Below are positions 1 to 6,808 of a DNA stretch of 19,022 bases, one piece after another (the stretch's first letter is position 1; each line of letters starts with the position of its first letter). The stretch spans positions 1 through 19,022 of the forward strand of contig CALEJW010000183.1 in assembly GCA_937898635.1 (NCBI GenBank). Reading direction: 5' to 3'. A model generated the notes under the pieces. The model saw nothing but the letters and a program-made list of their open reading frames with translations. It did not search any database and had not been told where the DNA came from. Position numbers and translations under genes: made by a program. The DNA comes from an uncultured Pseudomonadota bacterium. GTDB lineage: Bacteria > Pseudomonadota > Gammaproteobacteria > Burkholderiales > Usitatibacteraceae.

Positions 1-186
1 CAGCGCGCGGGCCTTGCCGATGCGCGAAGCCATCTTCGCGAGGGGCTCGGCGCGCCGCGCGGAAAGCGCGACGCGGGCGCCCTCGCCCGACAGGCGCTCG
101 GCGAGCGCGGCGCCGATGCCGGTGGAGGCGCCGACGATCCAGCAGCGCTTGTCCTTCCAGGGGCGGATCGGGGGGTTCAGGGCCAT
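1..186 (-). CDS. Short-chain dehydrogenase/reductase, N-terminal part (cut by window edge)
   Basis: The visible 62 residues are the start of an NAD(P)-dependent short-chain dehydrogenase (SDR family). After a short lead (MALNPPIRPWKDKR) comes a beta strand and the dinucleotide-binding glycine motif GASTGIG (residues 19-25), then a helix and a second strand ending in the ARR that often favours NADP. The catalytic Tyr-x-x-x-Lys lies beyond the window, so activity and substrate cannot be judged. The ATG start has a strong GGAGG ribosome site 8 bases upstream. The gene begins 16 bases after the DUF3833 lipoprotein gene and looks like the last visible member of the lipid-type operon running left from 5838. 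The SDR assignment is firm; the substrate is unknown. Confidence 0.88.
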   Translation of the reverse strand, partial: MALNPPIRPWKDKRCWIVGASTGIGAALAERLSGEGARVALSARRAEPLAKMASRIGKARAL

Positions 187-202
187 GGGGATTCCTCCGG
201 GC

Positions 203-727
203 CTAGCGCTTGCGGAAGAAGATCGTCACCTCGCCGAAGCGGATGCCGAACTTGGAGAAGGACGCCTTGTTCACGAGCGTATTCGCATCCACGAGCCACA
301 TCCAGTCGTCCATGTCGAGGCGCACGCTCCCGCCATCGTCGCCCTTGAAGTCGAGGACGTAGTTCCAGCGCAAGGCGTTGCCCGCGGCTTCTCCCTTCGC
401 CTCCCCGACCACGTCCGCCGCGGTGCCCGTGTAGCGCTTGCCGTCCCGGCGGATCGTCCAGACGCGCCTCTCCTTCGTCCCGTCCGGGTAGGTGAAGCGC
501 TCGTCGAGCGTGCCCACGTCGCCTGCCCAGGTGCAGGTCATGTCCACCGTCATGCGCTTGATGACCCTTCCCGAGCGGTCCTGGACGATGCCCCAGGCGT
601 CGACCTTGCCGTCGAAGAACGCCTTCAGGTCGAGCACCGGCTCCTGCGCGGCGTAGTCCTGCGGCGCCACGGACGCGCAGGCGGCGAGCGCAAGCGCGGC
701 GAATCCCAGCATGAGCCTTCCGATCAT
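203..727 (-). CDS. DUF3833 family lipoprotein
   Basis: This 174-residue protein has a short lipoprotein signal (MIGRLMLGFAALALAAC) with lipobox L-A-A-C at residues 14-17, so Cys17 should be lipidated after export. The rest matches the DUF3833 family as I know it: an FDG motif, repeated beta strands with many aromatic and charged residues, and a C-terminal run (FGIRFGEVTIFFRKR). The family's molecular function is unknown, but it recurs beside Cfa-like methyltransferases, DUF1365 and MFS genes, as here. An in-frame ATG 18 codons upstream would add a non-signal stretch. I chose 727 because the signal peptide begins there and GGGAG lies just upstream. It starts 22 bases after the transporter stop. 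Confidence 0.85.
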   Translation of the reverse strand: MIGRLMLGFAALALAACASVAPQDYAAQEPVLDLKAFFDGKVDAWGIVQDRSGRVIKRMTVDMTCTWAGDVGTLDERFTYPDGTKERRVWTIRRDGKRYTGTAADVVGEAKGEAAGNALRWNYVLDFKGDDGGSVRLDMDDWMWLVDANTLVNKASFSKFGIRFGEVTIFFRKR

Positions 728-749
728 CTTCGTCTCCCGAGGATTGCAT

Positions 750-2075
750 TCATGGGCGCAAGGCGCGCTCGCGTCCCGCATCCCGCGGGCGCTGGCGAAA
801 GAACGGCGAGGCCACGAGCGCCACGGCCGCCATCGCCTTCAGCACGCAAGGCAGGAGCGCGTAGACCGCCGCCAGGACGAACAGAGCCTGCGGGGAGTTC
901 TCCGCCCCGGGCGCGTAGCCGAAGCCCTGGAGAAGCGGCAGGGCCATCCCCGCCGCCAGCGCGAGGTTCATCTTCGTGGTGAGGCTCCACAGCCCGAAGT
1001 AGGCGCCTTCGTTCCGCCCGGCGCCGCGCGCCTCGTCCTCGTCGATCACGTCGGCCACGAGCGAGGGCGGCAGCGCGAGGTCCGCGCCGAGGGCGAGGCC
1101 CGACATCACGCAGATCGCGAGGTAGGCCGGGGCGTGCCCGGGGCCCAGGAAGAACGCCCACACGAAGGCGCAGATGGCGAGCAGCATGGCCGCGAGCCAC
1201 GCGGGAGCCTTGCCGATGCGGCGCGCGAGCCACACCCATCCCGGCAGGCCGCCCGCGGCGGCGGCGAAATAGGCGACGAGGAAGACGGCCGTGAGGTCCG
1301 GCCGCCGGACGACGTCCTCGATGAAGAAGAGCACGAGCGTGGCGGGAATGGAGGCCGCGATCCCGTTCAGCACGAAGACGGCGAGCAGCCGGCGGAACGG
1401 CGGGTTGCGCAGCGGCACGACGAAGGACTTGAAGGGCGCGGTTCCCGCGGGCGGGCGGCTGCCGTGCGCGGGCGGGGAGCCCCGCACCGTGACCGCGGCG
1501 AGCACGAAGAGCAGCGGCACGAAGATGAAGGAAAACTGCGAGAAGCCGGCCCGCTCTCCCGAGGACTGCTTGAGGATCTCCGGCAGCGCCGAGGCCACGA
1601 AGACGCCGGCGAGCGCGAATCCCTCGCGCCAGGCGGTGACCCGGGTGCGCTCGGCGATGTCGTCGGAGATCTCCGCGCCGTGGGCCTGGTAGCTCACCGT
1701 CACGAGGCTGAAGGCCGTGTAGACCACGACCAGGTTCACGACGAGCCAGGCCTGCAGGCCGGCCGTGCCCATCCCGGGCGGATTGAAGAGCCCCACCATG
1801 CCGAGGGCGAGCATCGGCACGCCCGCGGCGACGAATGCCCAGCGCGTTCCTCCCCGCGAACGCCGGCGGTCGCTCCACCAGCCGAAGAGCGGGTCCTGCA
1901 CCGCGTCCAGGATGCGCACCGCGAGGAGGATCACCCCCACGCCCGCGAGCGAGAGCCCGATCGTGTCGGTGTAGAACTTCGGCACGTGCACGTAGATCGG
2001 CAGCGCCGCCATCGCCACCGGCAGGCCCAGCGCGCCGTAGGCCGCGAGCTCGCGCGTGCTGGGGCGCCCGGCCAT
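750..2075 (-). CDS. MFS transporter, GPH/MelB-like
   Basis: A 441-residue integral membrane protein with about twelve hydrophobic segments. Near residues 54-70 it carries the glycoside-pentoside-hexuronide/MelB signature RILDAVQDPLFGWWSDR, the first cytoplasmic loop of this MFS branch. The central loop near residue 200 (SPPAHGSRPPAGTAPFK) separates the two six-helix halves. Known members are cation-coupled sugar symporters, but the many homologues sitting in Cfa/DUF1365 cassettes have no known substrate. Here a lipid, lipid precursor or small metabolite is as likely as a sugar, by context only. It starts 4 bases after the chalcone-isomerase-like gene with only a weak GGCGG site, which suggests translation coupled to that gene. 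Confidence 0.88.
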   Translation of the reverse strand: MAGRPSTRELAAYGALGLPVAMAALPIYVHVPKFYTDTIGLSLAGVGVILLAVRILDAVQDPLFGWWSDRRRSRGGTRWAFVAAGVPMLALGMVGLFNPPGMGTAGLQAWLVVNLVVVYTAFSLVTVSYQAHGAEISDDIAERTRVTAWREGFALAGVFVASALPEILKQSSGERAGFSQFSFIFVPLLFVLAAVTVRGSPPAHGSRPPAGTAPFKSFVVPLRNPPFRRLLAVFVLNGIAASIPATLVLFFIEDVVRRPDLTAVFLVAYFAAAAGGLPGWVWLARRIGKAPAWLAAMLLAICAFVWAFFLGPGHAPAYLAICVMSGLALGADLALPPSLVADVIDEDEARGAGRNEGAYFGLWSLTTKMNLALAAGMALPLLQGFGYAPGAENSPQALFVLAAVYALLPCVLKAMAAVALVASPFFRQRPRDAGRERALRP

Positions 2076-2079
2076 CCGC

Positions 2080-2610
2080 CTAGCGCCCGCCGCCCAGCAT
2101 CCGCTCGCGCAGCGCCGGCTCGGAGGTGGCGGGGTCGAGCCAGATCGAGAAGAAGGCGCGGGCGAATTCCGGGTCCGCCACCGTCCCGAGGAAGCGGTCC
2201 TGGCTGTAGAAGCGCGCCTCGCGCCCCGGCAGGCTCACCCCCACGAGCCGGTCGCCGGGACGGATGTCCGGGAAGACGCGGTCCATGGCCGCCTCCCACC
2301 GGGAGAGCTTCGCCGGGTCGTTCCAGCCGAGCCGCCGCATCTCCTCGAGGCTTTTCTCGGTGAGCTCGCGGCCCTTGATGCTCATCGCGTAGCGGATGTC
2401 CAGGGCGAAAGGCCGCTCGGAGGACCACGCCCCGCCAGGCACCCACAGGGCCGAGTCGTAGACGTGCAGGCCGAACCAGCGCAGCCGCCCCTCGCCCAGG
2501 ACGGAGAGCGCCGGCAGCTCGGCCGCGAGCGCCACGGGCAGCGGCGGCGCCGCCCGGGCCTCGAGGCCGGCCGCGAGGAGCACGAGGGCCGCGGCGAGCC
2601 GCGCGCTCAC
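2080..2610 (-). CDS. Chalcone isomerase-like exported protein
   Basis: A 176-residue protein with a cleavable-looking signal peptide (residues 1-21, ending ARA-A). A bacterial chalcone-isomerase-like domain follows. Diagnostic stretches are GEGRLRWFGLHVYDSALW near residues 40-57, DIRYAMSIKGREL near 72-84, and a C-terminal FFSIWLDPAT. Bacterial members share the open-sandwich fold of plant chalcone isomerases and fatty-acid-binding proteins, but no flavonoid substrate is expected. Fatty-acid or lipid binding in the periplasm would fit this operon and is inference. The start is GTG at 2610: its GTGA overlaps the stop of the methyltransferase gene by 4 bases, and the signal peptide begins directly there. 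A much longer reading frame upstream is a shadow of the methyltransferase. Confidence 0.85.
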   Translation of the reverse strand: MSARLAAALVLLAAGLEARAAPPLPVALAAELPALSVLGEGRLRWFGLHVYDSALWVPGGAWSSERPFALDIRYAMSIKGRELTEKSLEEMRRLGWNDPAKLSRWEAAMDRVFPDIRPGDRLVGVSLPGREARFYSQDRFLGTVADPEFARAFFSIWLDPATSEPALRERMLGGGR

Positions 2611-3821
2611 GCGGGCCTCGAGAGCTCGAGGTGGACCACGTCCGTGCGCCCGGCGTCGAACCCCACCTCGCAGTAGTGCAGGTAGAAGCGCCAGAGGGCG
2701 AGGAAGCGCTCGTCGAAGCCCTGCGCGCGGATCTCCCGCGCCCGCGCGTCCACGCCCGCGCGCCAGCGGCGCAGCGTCTCCGCGTAGTGCGGCCCGAAGC
2801 GGAAGGTCTCGCCCACGGCCAGTCCCGCGGCGCCCGCCTCCCGCGCGAGCCGCTCCACGGAGGCGAGCATGCCGCCGGGGAAGATGTACTCGCGGATGAA
2901 GTCGCTCGAGCGCCGGTACTGCTCGAACGCCGACTCGTCGATGGTGATCGCCTGGATCGCCGCGCGGCCGCCCGGCGCGAGGCAGTCGCGGATCCTCGCG
3001 AAGTACGCCGGCCACCATCGCTCGCCCACGGCCTCCACCATCTCGATGGAGACGATCCGGTCGAAGCTTCCCTCGAGGTCGCGGTAGTCCTGGAAGCGCA
3101 GCGCCACGCGGTCCTCCAGCCCCGCCCGGGCGATGCGCTCGCGCGCAAAGTCGAGCTGCGCCCGCGAGATCGTGACGGCCGTCACGCGGCAGCCGCGCGT
3201 GCGCGCGGCGTACTCGGCGAAGCCGCCCCAGCCGCAGCCGATCTCCAGCACGTGGTGGCGCGCCTCGACGCCCAGCCGGTCGAGCAGGCGCTCGTACTTG
3301 GCCTCCTGCGCCGCCTCGAGCGTGCCGCCGAAGCCCGGCGGGAAGAGCGCCGCGGAGTAGGTCATCGTGCGGTCGAGCCACAGCGCGTAGAAGGCGTTGC
3401 CGAGGTCGTAGTGGGCGTGGATGTTGCGGCGCGAGCCCGCGCGCGTGTTGGGCCGCAGCCGGTGCGCGAGCCGGTAGAAGAACGCGACGACGGGATTGCC
3501 GTACCAGATCGACTCCAGCGCCGCCTGGTTGGCCTCGCACAGGGCGAGGAGCGCGGTCATGTCGGAAGTGGCGATGAGCCCGTCGCGCCAGCACTCGGCC
3601 ACGCCGATGTCGGCCGAGCGCACCATGCGCGCGACCGCCTTCCAGTCGCGGATCTCGAGGTCGGCCACGGGCCCCGCCGCGGCGCCGGCGAACGCGCGCC
3701 GCGTGCCCTCCGGCGTGGTGACCGTGAGCCGGCCCTTCGCGAGGCGCGAAAGCACCGCGAAGAGCAGGCGGGCGGAATAGGTGGGCGCGGGCAGTCGCGC
3801 GACGTGTTCGGGGCAGTTCAC
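2607..3821 (-). CDS. Cfa-family SAM-dependent fatty-acyl methyltransferase (atypical active site)
   Basis: A 404-residue protein of the cyclopropane-fatty-acyl-phospholipid synthase family, whose members methylate double bonds of membrane phospholipid acyl chains. An N-terminal lipid-binding region (about 1-130) is followed by HYDLGNAFY (137-145), the SAM site VLEIGCGWGG (191-200), MVEAVG (261-266), EYIFPGGML (311-319) and PHYAETL. Against E. coli Cfa, recalled from memory, the Cys of YSCAYW is Ala157 (YSAALF) and the bicarbonate-binding His of LHTIG is Gln290 (IQAIT); the Glu of the MxExVG motif is kept. These changes fit UfaM-like methyltransferases better than true cyclopropane synthases. 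The GTG start at 3821 overlaps the DUF1365 stop by 4 bases and has AGGAG 8 bases upstream. Confidence 0.9.
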   Translation of the reverse strand: MNCPEHVARLPAPTYSARLLFAVLSRLAKGRLTVTTPEGTRRAFAGAAAGPVADLEIRDWKAVARMVRSADIGVAECWRDGLIATSDMTALLALCEANQAALESIWYGNPVVAFFYRLAHRLRPNTRAGSRRNIHAHYDLGNAFYALWLDRTMTYSAALFPPGFGGTLEAAQEAKYERLLDRLGVEARHHVLEIGCGWGGFAEYAARTRGCRVTAVTISRAQLDFARERIARAGLEDRVALRFQDYRDLEGSFDRIVSIEMVEAVGERWWPAYFARIRDCLAPGGRAAIQAITIDESAFEQYRRSSDFIREYIFPGGMLASVERLAREAGAAGLAVGETFRFGPHYAETLRRWRAGVDARAREIRAQGFDERFLALWRFYLHYCEVGFDAGRTDVVHLELSRPA

Positions 3822-4579
3822 CGGGTCGTCTCCTGGAGTGGCGGCTCGGGCTTGGAGAACCACGGCACGCGCTTCAGCCACAGCCGCAGCGCCTGCCAGT
3901 GGATGCGGGCGACGACGCCCGCGGTCAGGAAGGGATAGGCGAGGAAGGCCCTCGCCAGCGTGGCCGCGCCGATCGCGCGGGACTCGCCGCCGATCGCGGT
4001 GACGAGGAGCCGGCCGTGGCGGTCGTGGTAGTCGATCCGCGCGAAGGGCTCCTCCTCGCCGCCGGAGAAGCGGAAGCGGTAGTGGCCCTCGACTTCGCAG
4101 AAGGGCGAGACGTGGAAGACCTTCTCCGCGCGCAGCCAGTCCCGCGGCCCGATGGCGCGGGCCCCCGGATGGGCGAGGAGGTAGTTGTGCCGCTCGCCGA
4201 AGGTGTTGGACACCTCGCACAGCACCGCGCGCAGCGCGCCGTCGCGGTCGTGGCAGTGGAAGAAGGCGACCGGGTTGAAGACGAAGCCCAGCACGCGCGG
4301 GAAGGCCTGCAGCACGATCTCCCCGTCGGCGCCGAGCACGCCCGCCGCGGCGAGTTGCGCGCGCACCCAGGGCTCGAGCGGGGTGCCGTCGCGCGGGCCA
4401 TGGTCGCGGGACATGAGCGAGAGGAGGTTCCAGCGGTCCACGGAAAGGATTCCCCGCCCTGCCGCCGCGAAACCGGAGAGCGGCACGCGCAGGCAGAAGA
4501 CCGGGTAGGCGAACGCGTGCCGCGCCGGCCGGCGGCGGCCGTGGAACACGCGCCCGAAGACGATCCGCGCCCCGCTCAT
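3818..4579 (-). CDS. DUF1365 domain-containing protein
   Basis: A 253-residue protein covering the whole DUF1365 family length. Recognisable stretches are HAFAYPVFCLRVPLS (21-35), NLLSLMSRDHG (51-61), LQAFPRVLGFVFNPVAFFHCH (about 90-110), CEVSNTFGERHNYLL (121-135) and KVFHVSPFCEVEGHYRFRF (153-171), all rich in His, Cys and aromatic residues. The family has no settled biochemical role, but it almost always sits between an FAD-dependent amine oxidoreductase and a Cfa-like methyltransferase, exactly as here, so a step in modifying acyl chains is likely. The ATG at 4579 forms an ATGA overlap with the upstream stop, and the next gene overlaps its own stop, so the trio is translationally coupled. 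Confidence 0.9.
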   Translation of the reverse strand: MSGARIVFGRVFHGRRRPARHAFAYPVFCLRVPLSGFAAAGRGILSVDRWNLLSLMSRDHGPRDGTPLEPWVRAQLAAAGVLGADGEIVLQAFPRVLGFVFNPVAFFHCHDRDGALRAVLCEVSNTFGERHNYLLAHPGARAIGPRDWLRAEKVFHVSPFCEVEGHYRFRFSGGEEEPFARIDYHDRHGRLLVTAIGGESRAIGAATLARAFLAYPFLTAGVVARIHWQALRLWLKRVPWFSKPEPPLQETTR

Positions 4580-5838
4580 GCGTCCCAGGGGGCGCCGGAC
4601 CCCTTGAGGCGCGCGACCGCCATCGCGGAGACGAGCCCGTCCTCGTGGAAGCCGTGGCGCGTCCAGGCGCCGCAGAACCAGGTGCGGCTTCTCCCCTGGA
4701 GCGGGCCCACGCGGCGCTTGGCCTCGTCGGAGCCCTCCAGGAAGACGGGATGGTGGTACTCGTAGCTCCCGAGGACCCGCTCGGGCCGGGGTTCCTCCAC
4801 CGGGTTCATGGTGAGCATCACCGGCGAGGAGAAGGGCAGCGGCTGCAGCCGGTTGAGGAGGTAGGTGAGCGAGACCGGCTCCTCGGAGAGCTCGGGCCGG
4901 GGCGCGTGGAAGTTCCAGCTCGCCCAGGCGAGGCGCCGGCGCGGCAGCAATCGCTCGTCGGTGTGCAGCACCGCGCGGTTGGCCTGGTAGGGGATCGCCT
5001 TGAGGACCGCGCGCTCCTCGACCGTGGGCTGCTCGAGGAGCGCGAGGGCCTGGTCGGTGTGCGTGGCGAGCACCACCTCGTCGAAGCGCTCGGTGCCCTG
5101 CTCGGTGGCGAGCTCCACGCGGTCGTCGAAGCGGCGCACCTGGCGCACGCGGCTCGCCAGGCGCACGTCCGGCAGCGCCGCGACGAGCTTCCTCACGTAC
5201 TCCCGCGCCCCGTTCTTCACCGTGCGCCACGGCGGGCGGTTCGAGACCGCGAGGAGCCCGTGGTTCTCGCAGAAGGAGAGGAAGGTCGCGAGCGGGAAGC
5301 GGTTGATCTGCGTGGCGGGCGTGGACCAGATGCAGGCCGCCATGGGGATGAGGTAGAGCTCGCGCACCTCGCGGCCGTAGCCGCGCGCGTCGAGGAACTC
5401 GCCCAGCGTCCCCGTGACTGGAGCGCCGGACCGGGCCAGGCGCGAGGCCTCGCGGTTGAAGCGCAGGAGGTCCGAGAGCATGCGCAGGAACCGCGGCCGC
5501 ACGAGGTTCGCGGGCTGCGCGAAGACCGACCTCAGGCTCGAGCCGGACCACTCGAGCGCGCCGTCGCCGATGCGCACCGAGAAGGACATGTCGGAGGGGG
5601 CGGTCTCCACCCCCAGCGCCGCGAAAAGCCGCGCGAGGTTCGGGTAGGTGCGCTCGTTGTAGACGAGGAAGCCGGTGTCCACCGGGTGCGTGATCCCGTC
5701 CACGGTCGCGTCCACGGTGTGGGTGTGGCCCCCGGCGTGGGCGTGGGACTCGAAGAGCACGACCTCGTGGCGCCTGGCGAGCAGCCACGCGCAGGCGAGA
5801 CCCGAGATTCCGGCACCGATGATGGCGATTCTGGGCAT
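4576..5838 (-). CDS. FAD/NAD(P)-binding amine-oxidase-fold oxidoreductase
   Basis: A 420-residue flavoprotein. The N-terminal Rossmann motif GAGISG (8-13) ends at Glu30, the acidic residue that contacts the FAD ribose. GGHTHTVD follows, as in amine-oxidase/phytoene-desaturase-like enzymes, and a C-terminal FAD motif (FCGAWTRHGFHEDGLVSAM) is present. WNFHAP and ELSEEPVSLTYLLNRLQPL are typical of the homologues paired with DUF1365. In this cassette it may oxidise or desaturate methylated acyl chains; that is inference. The annotated start is the ATG at 5838, directly before PRIAIIGAG; an ATG 16 codons earlier would add residues unlike the family. No good ribosome site is visible for either start. 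This is the first gene of the operon. Confidence 0.9.
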   Translation of the reverse strand: MPRIAIIGAGISGLACAWLLARRHEVVLFESHAHAGGHTHTVDATVDGITHPVDTGFLVYNERTYPNLARLFAALGVETAPSDMSFSVRIGDGALEWSGSSLRSVFAQPANLVRPRFLRMLSDLLRFNREASRLARSGAPVTGTLGEFLDARGYGREVRELYLIPMAACIWSTPATQINRFPLATFLSFCENHGLLAVSNRPPWRTVKNGAREYVRKLVAALPDVRLASRVRQVRRFDDRVELATEQGTERFDEVVLATHTDQALALLEQPTVEERAVLKAIPYQANRAVLHTDERLLPRRRLAWASWNFHAPRPELSEEPVSLTYLLNRLQPLPFSSPVMLTMNPVEEPRPERVLGSYEYHHPVFLEGSDEAKRRVGPLQGRSRTWFCGAWTRHGFHEDGLVSAMAVARLKGSGAPWDA

Positions 5839-5956
5839 AAGGGGCGAGAGGTTGGGGCAAGTGGCCCGGGATTCCCATCGGACCATGGTCCAATCGCCGT
5901 CACGGGAACGCCGCGCGAGTTTGCTATTCTAGCCCCGACCCCCCTTGGAGCCCGCC
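5839..5956. promoter_or_regulatory. Divergent promoter region
   Basis: These 118 bp separate the first gene of the leftward operon from the rightward ferritin-fold gene and must hold both promoters. The only AT-rich island is at 5921-5931. On the plus strand it reads TTGCTATTCT, an extended -10 (TGC then TATTCT at 5925-5930), about 27 bases before the rightward ATG. On the minus strand the same bases give TAGAAT (5926-5931), five of six matches to a -10. No convincing -35 is visible for either, which suggests help from an activator or a different sigma factor. A palindrome lies nearer the leftward gene. Confidence 0.45.
5877..5894. promoter_or_regulatory. Near-perfect palindrome, candidate operator
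   Basis: The sequence ATCGGACCATGGTCCAAT contains a perfect 12-bp dyad, GGACCATGGTCC (5880-5891), flanked by two more symmetric base pairs. Sixteen of 18 positions are symmetric. It lies in the divergent intergenic region, about 38 bases upstream of the leftward start codon and about 35 bases from the shared -10 island. That is a plausible place for a dimeric regulator acting on the leftward operon. No regulator gene is in the window to pair it with. Confidence 0.35.
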
Positions 5957-6808
5957 ATGCTCTATCCCGAGCTTTTCGCCACCCTCGAGAGAGTCCGCTG
6001 GGACATGGGACGCGACATCCCCTGGAAGGAATTCGACCCCGCCCGGCTCTCCGACGAGCAGGCGCAGACGGTGAAGATGAACGCCATCACGGAGTGGTCC
6101 GCGCTTCCCGCCACCGAGATGTTCCTGCGCGACAACCAGGACGACAGCGACTTCTCCGCCTTCATGTCGATCTGGTTCTACGAGGAGCAGAAGCACGCCC
6201 TCGTCCTCATGGAGTACCTGCGCCGCTTCCGCCCGGAGCTCGTGCCCACGGAGGCCGAGCTCCACGCCGTGCGCTTCCCCTTCGACCCCGCCCCCGCCCT
6301 CGAGACCCTCATGCTGCACTTCTGCGGCGAGATCCGCCTCACGCAGTGGTACCGGCGGGCCGCGGACTGGCACACCGAGCCCGTGATCAAGCGCATCTAC
6401 GAGACGCTCTCCGGCGACGAGGCGCGCCATGCCGGGGCCTACTTCCGCTACATGAAGCGCGCCATCGCGAAGGCCGGCGCGGAAGCGAAGATCGCCTTCG
6501 CGAAGATCGGCGTGCTCATGGCGAGCGCGGCGCGCACGGCGAAGCCCCTGCACCCCACGAACCTGCACGTGAACAAGTCGCTCTTCCCCCTGGACACGGT
6601 GCAGTCGAAGCTCCCCGACCCCGAGTGGCTCGAGCGCTGGCTGGACTCCCAGATCCAGTTCGACCGCGTCTGGGAGGGCAAGGTCGTGCAGACCGTGCTC
6701 GCCAAGCTCTCGACCCTCTGCGAGCGCACGATCGGCAGCGCCGCGGAGCTCAACCGCTACCGCAAGGAGCTCATCGCCGGGCGGGAGGTGAAGCCTGCTT
6801 CCGCCTGA
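5957..6808 (+). CDS. Ferritin-like diiron protein, acyl-ACP-desaturase-like
   Basis: A 283-residue, mostly helical protein with a complete set of candidate diiron ligands: Glu46, the E-x-x-H pair Glu77/His80 (EEQKH), Glu125 and the second pair Glu155/His158 (DEARH). The spacing resembles plant and bacterial acyl-ACP desaturases, where two E-x-x-H motifs and two further Glu hold the iron pair, although the sequence is otherwise divergent. It could desaturate or oxygenate a fatty acyl group, or be a diiron oxidase of unknown substrate. The ATG at 5957 has GGAG 6 bases upstream; an in-frame TTG four codons earlier is less likely. It is divergent from the lipid operon and overlaps the start of the adenylyltransferase gene. 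Confidence 0.8.
   Translation: MLYPELFATLERVRWDMGRDIPWKEFDPARLSDEQAQTVKMNAITEWSALPATEMFLRDNQDDSDFSAFMSIWFYEEQKHALVLMEYLRRFRPELVPTEAELHAVRFPFDPAPALETLMLHFCGEIRLTQWYRRAADWHTEPVIKRIYETLSGDEARHAGAYFRYMKRAIAKAGAEAKIAFAKIGVLMASAARTAKPLHPTNLHVNKSLFPLDTVQSKLPDPEWLERWLDSQIQFDRVWEGKVVQTVLAKLSTLCERTIGSAAELNRYRKELIAGREVKPASA
6784..6791 (+). promoter_or_regulatory. Strong ribosome binding site that fixes a CTG start
   Basis: GGAGGTGA is a nearly full anti-16S match, located inside the last codons of the ferritin-fold gene. Its GGAGG core ends 6 bases before the CTG at 6795. No ATG, GTG or TTG in the adenylyltransferase frame lies near it: that frame opens after a stop at 6789-6791, and the first conventional start is GTG at 6876. 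Confidence 0.6.

Noticed and set aside
711..2363. Plus-strand open frame (550 codons) opposite the MFS and chalcone-isomerase-like genes
   Set aside because: Arg/His/Glu-rich shadow of two coding regions with clear transmembrane and family motifs on the other strand.
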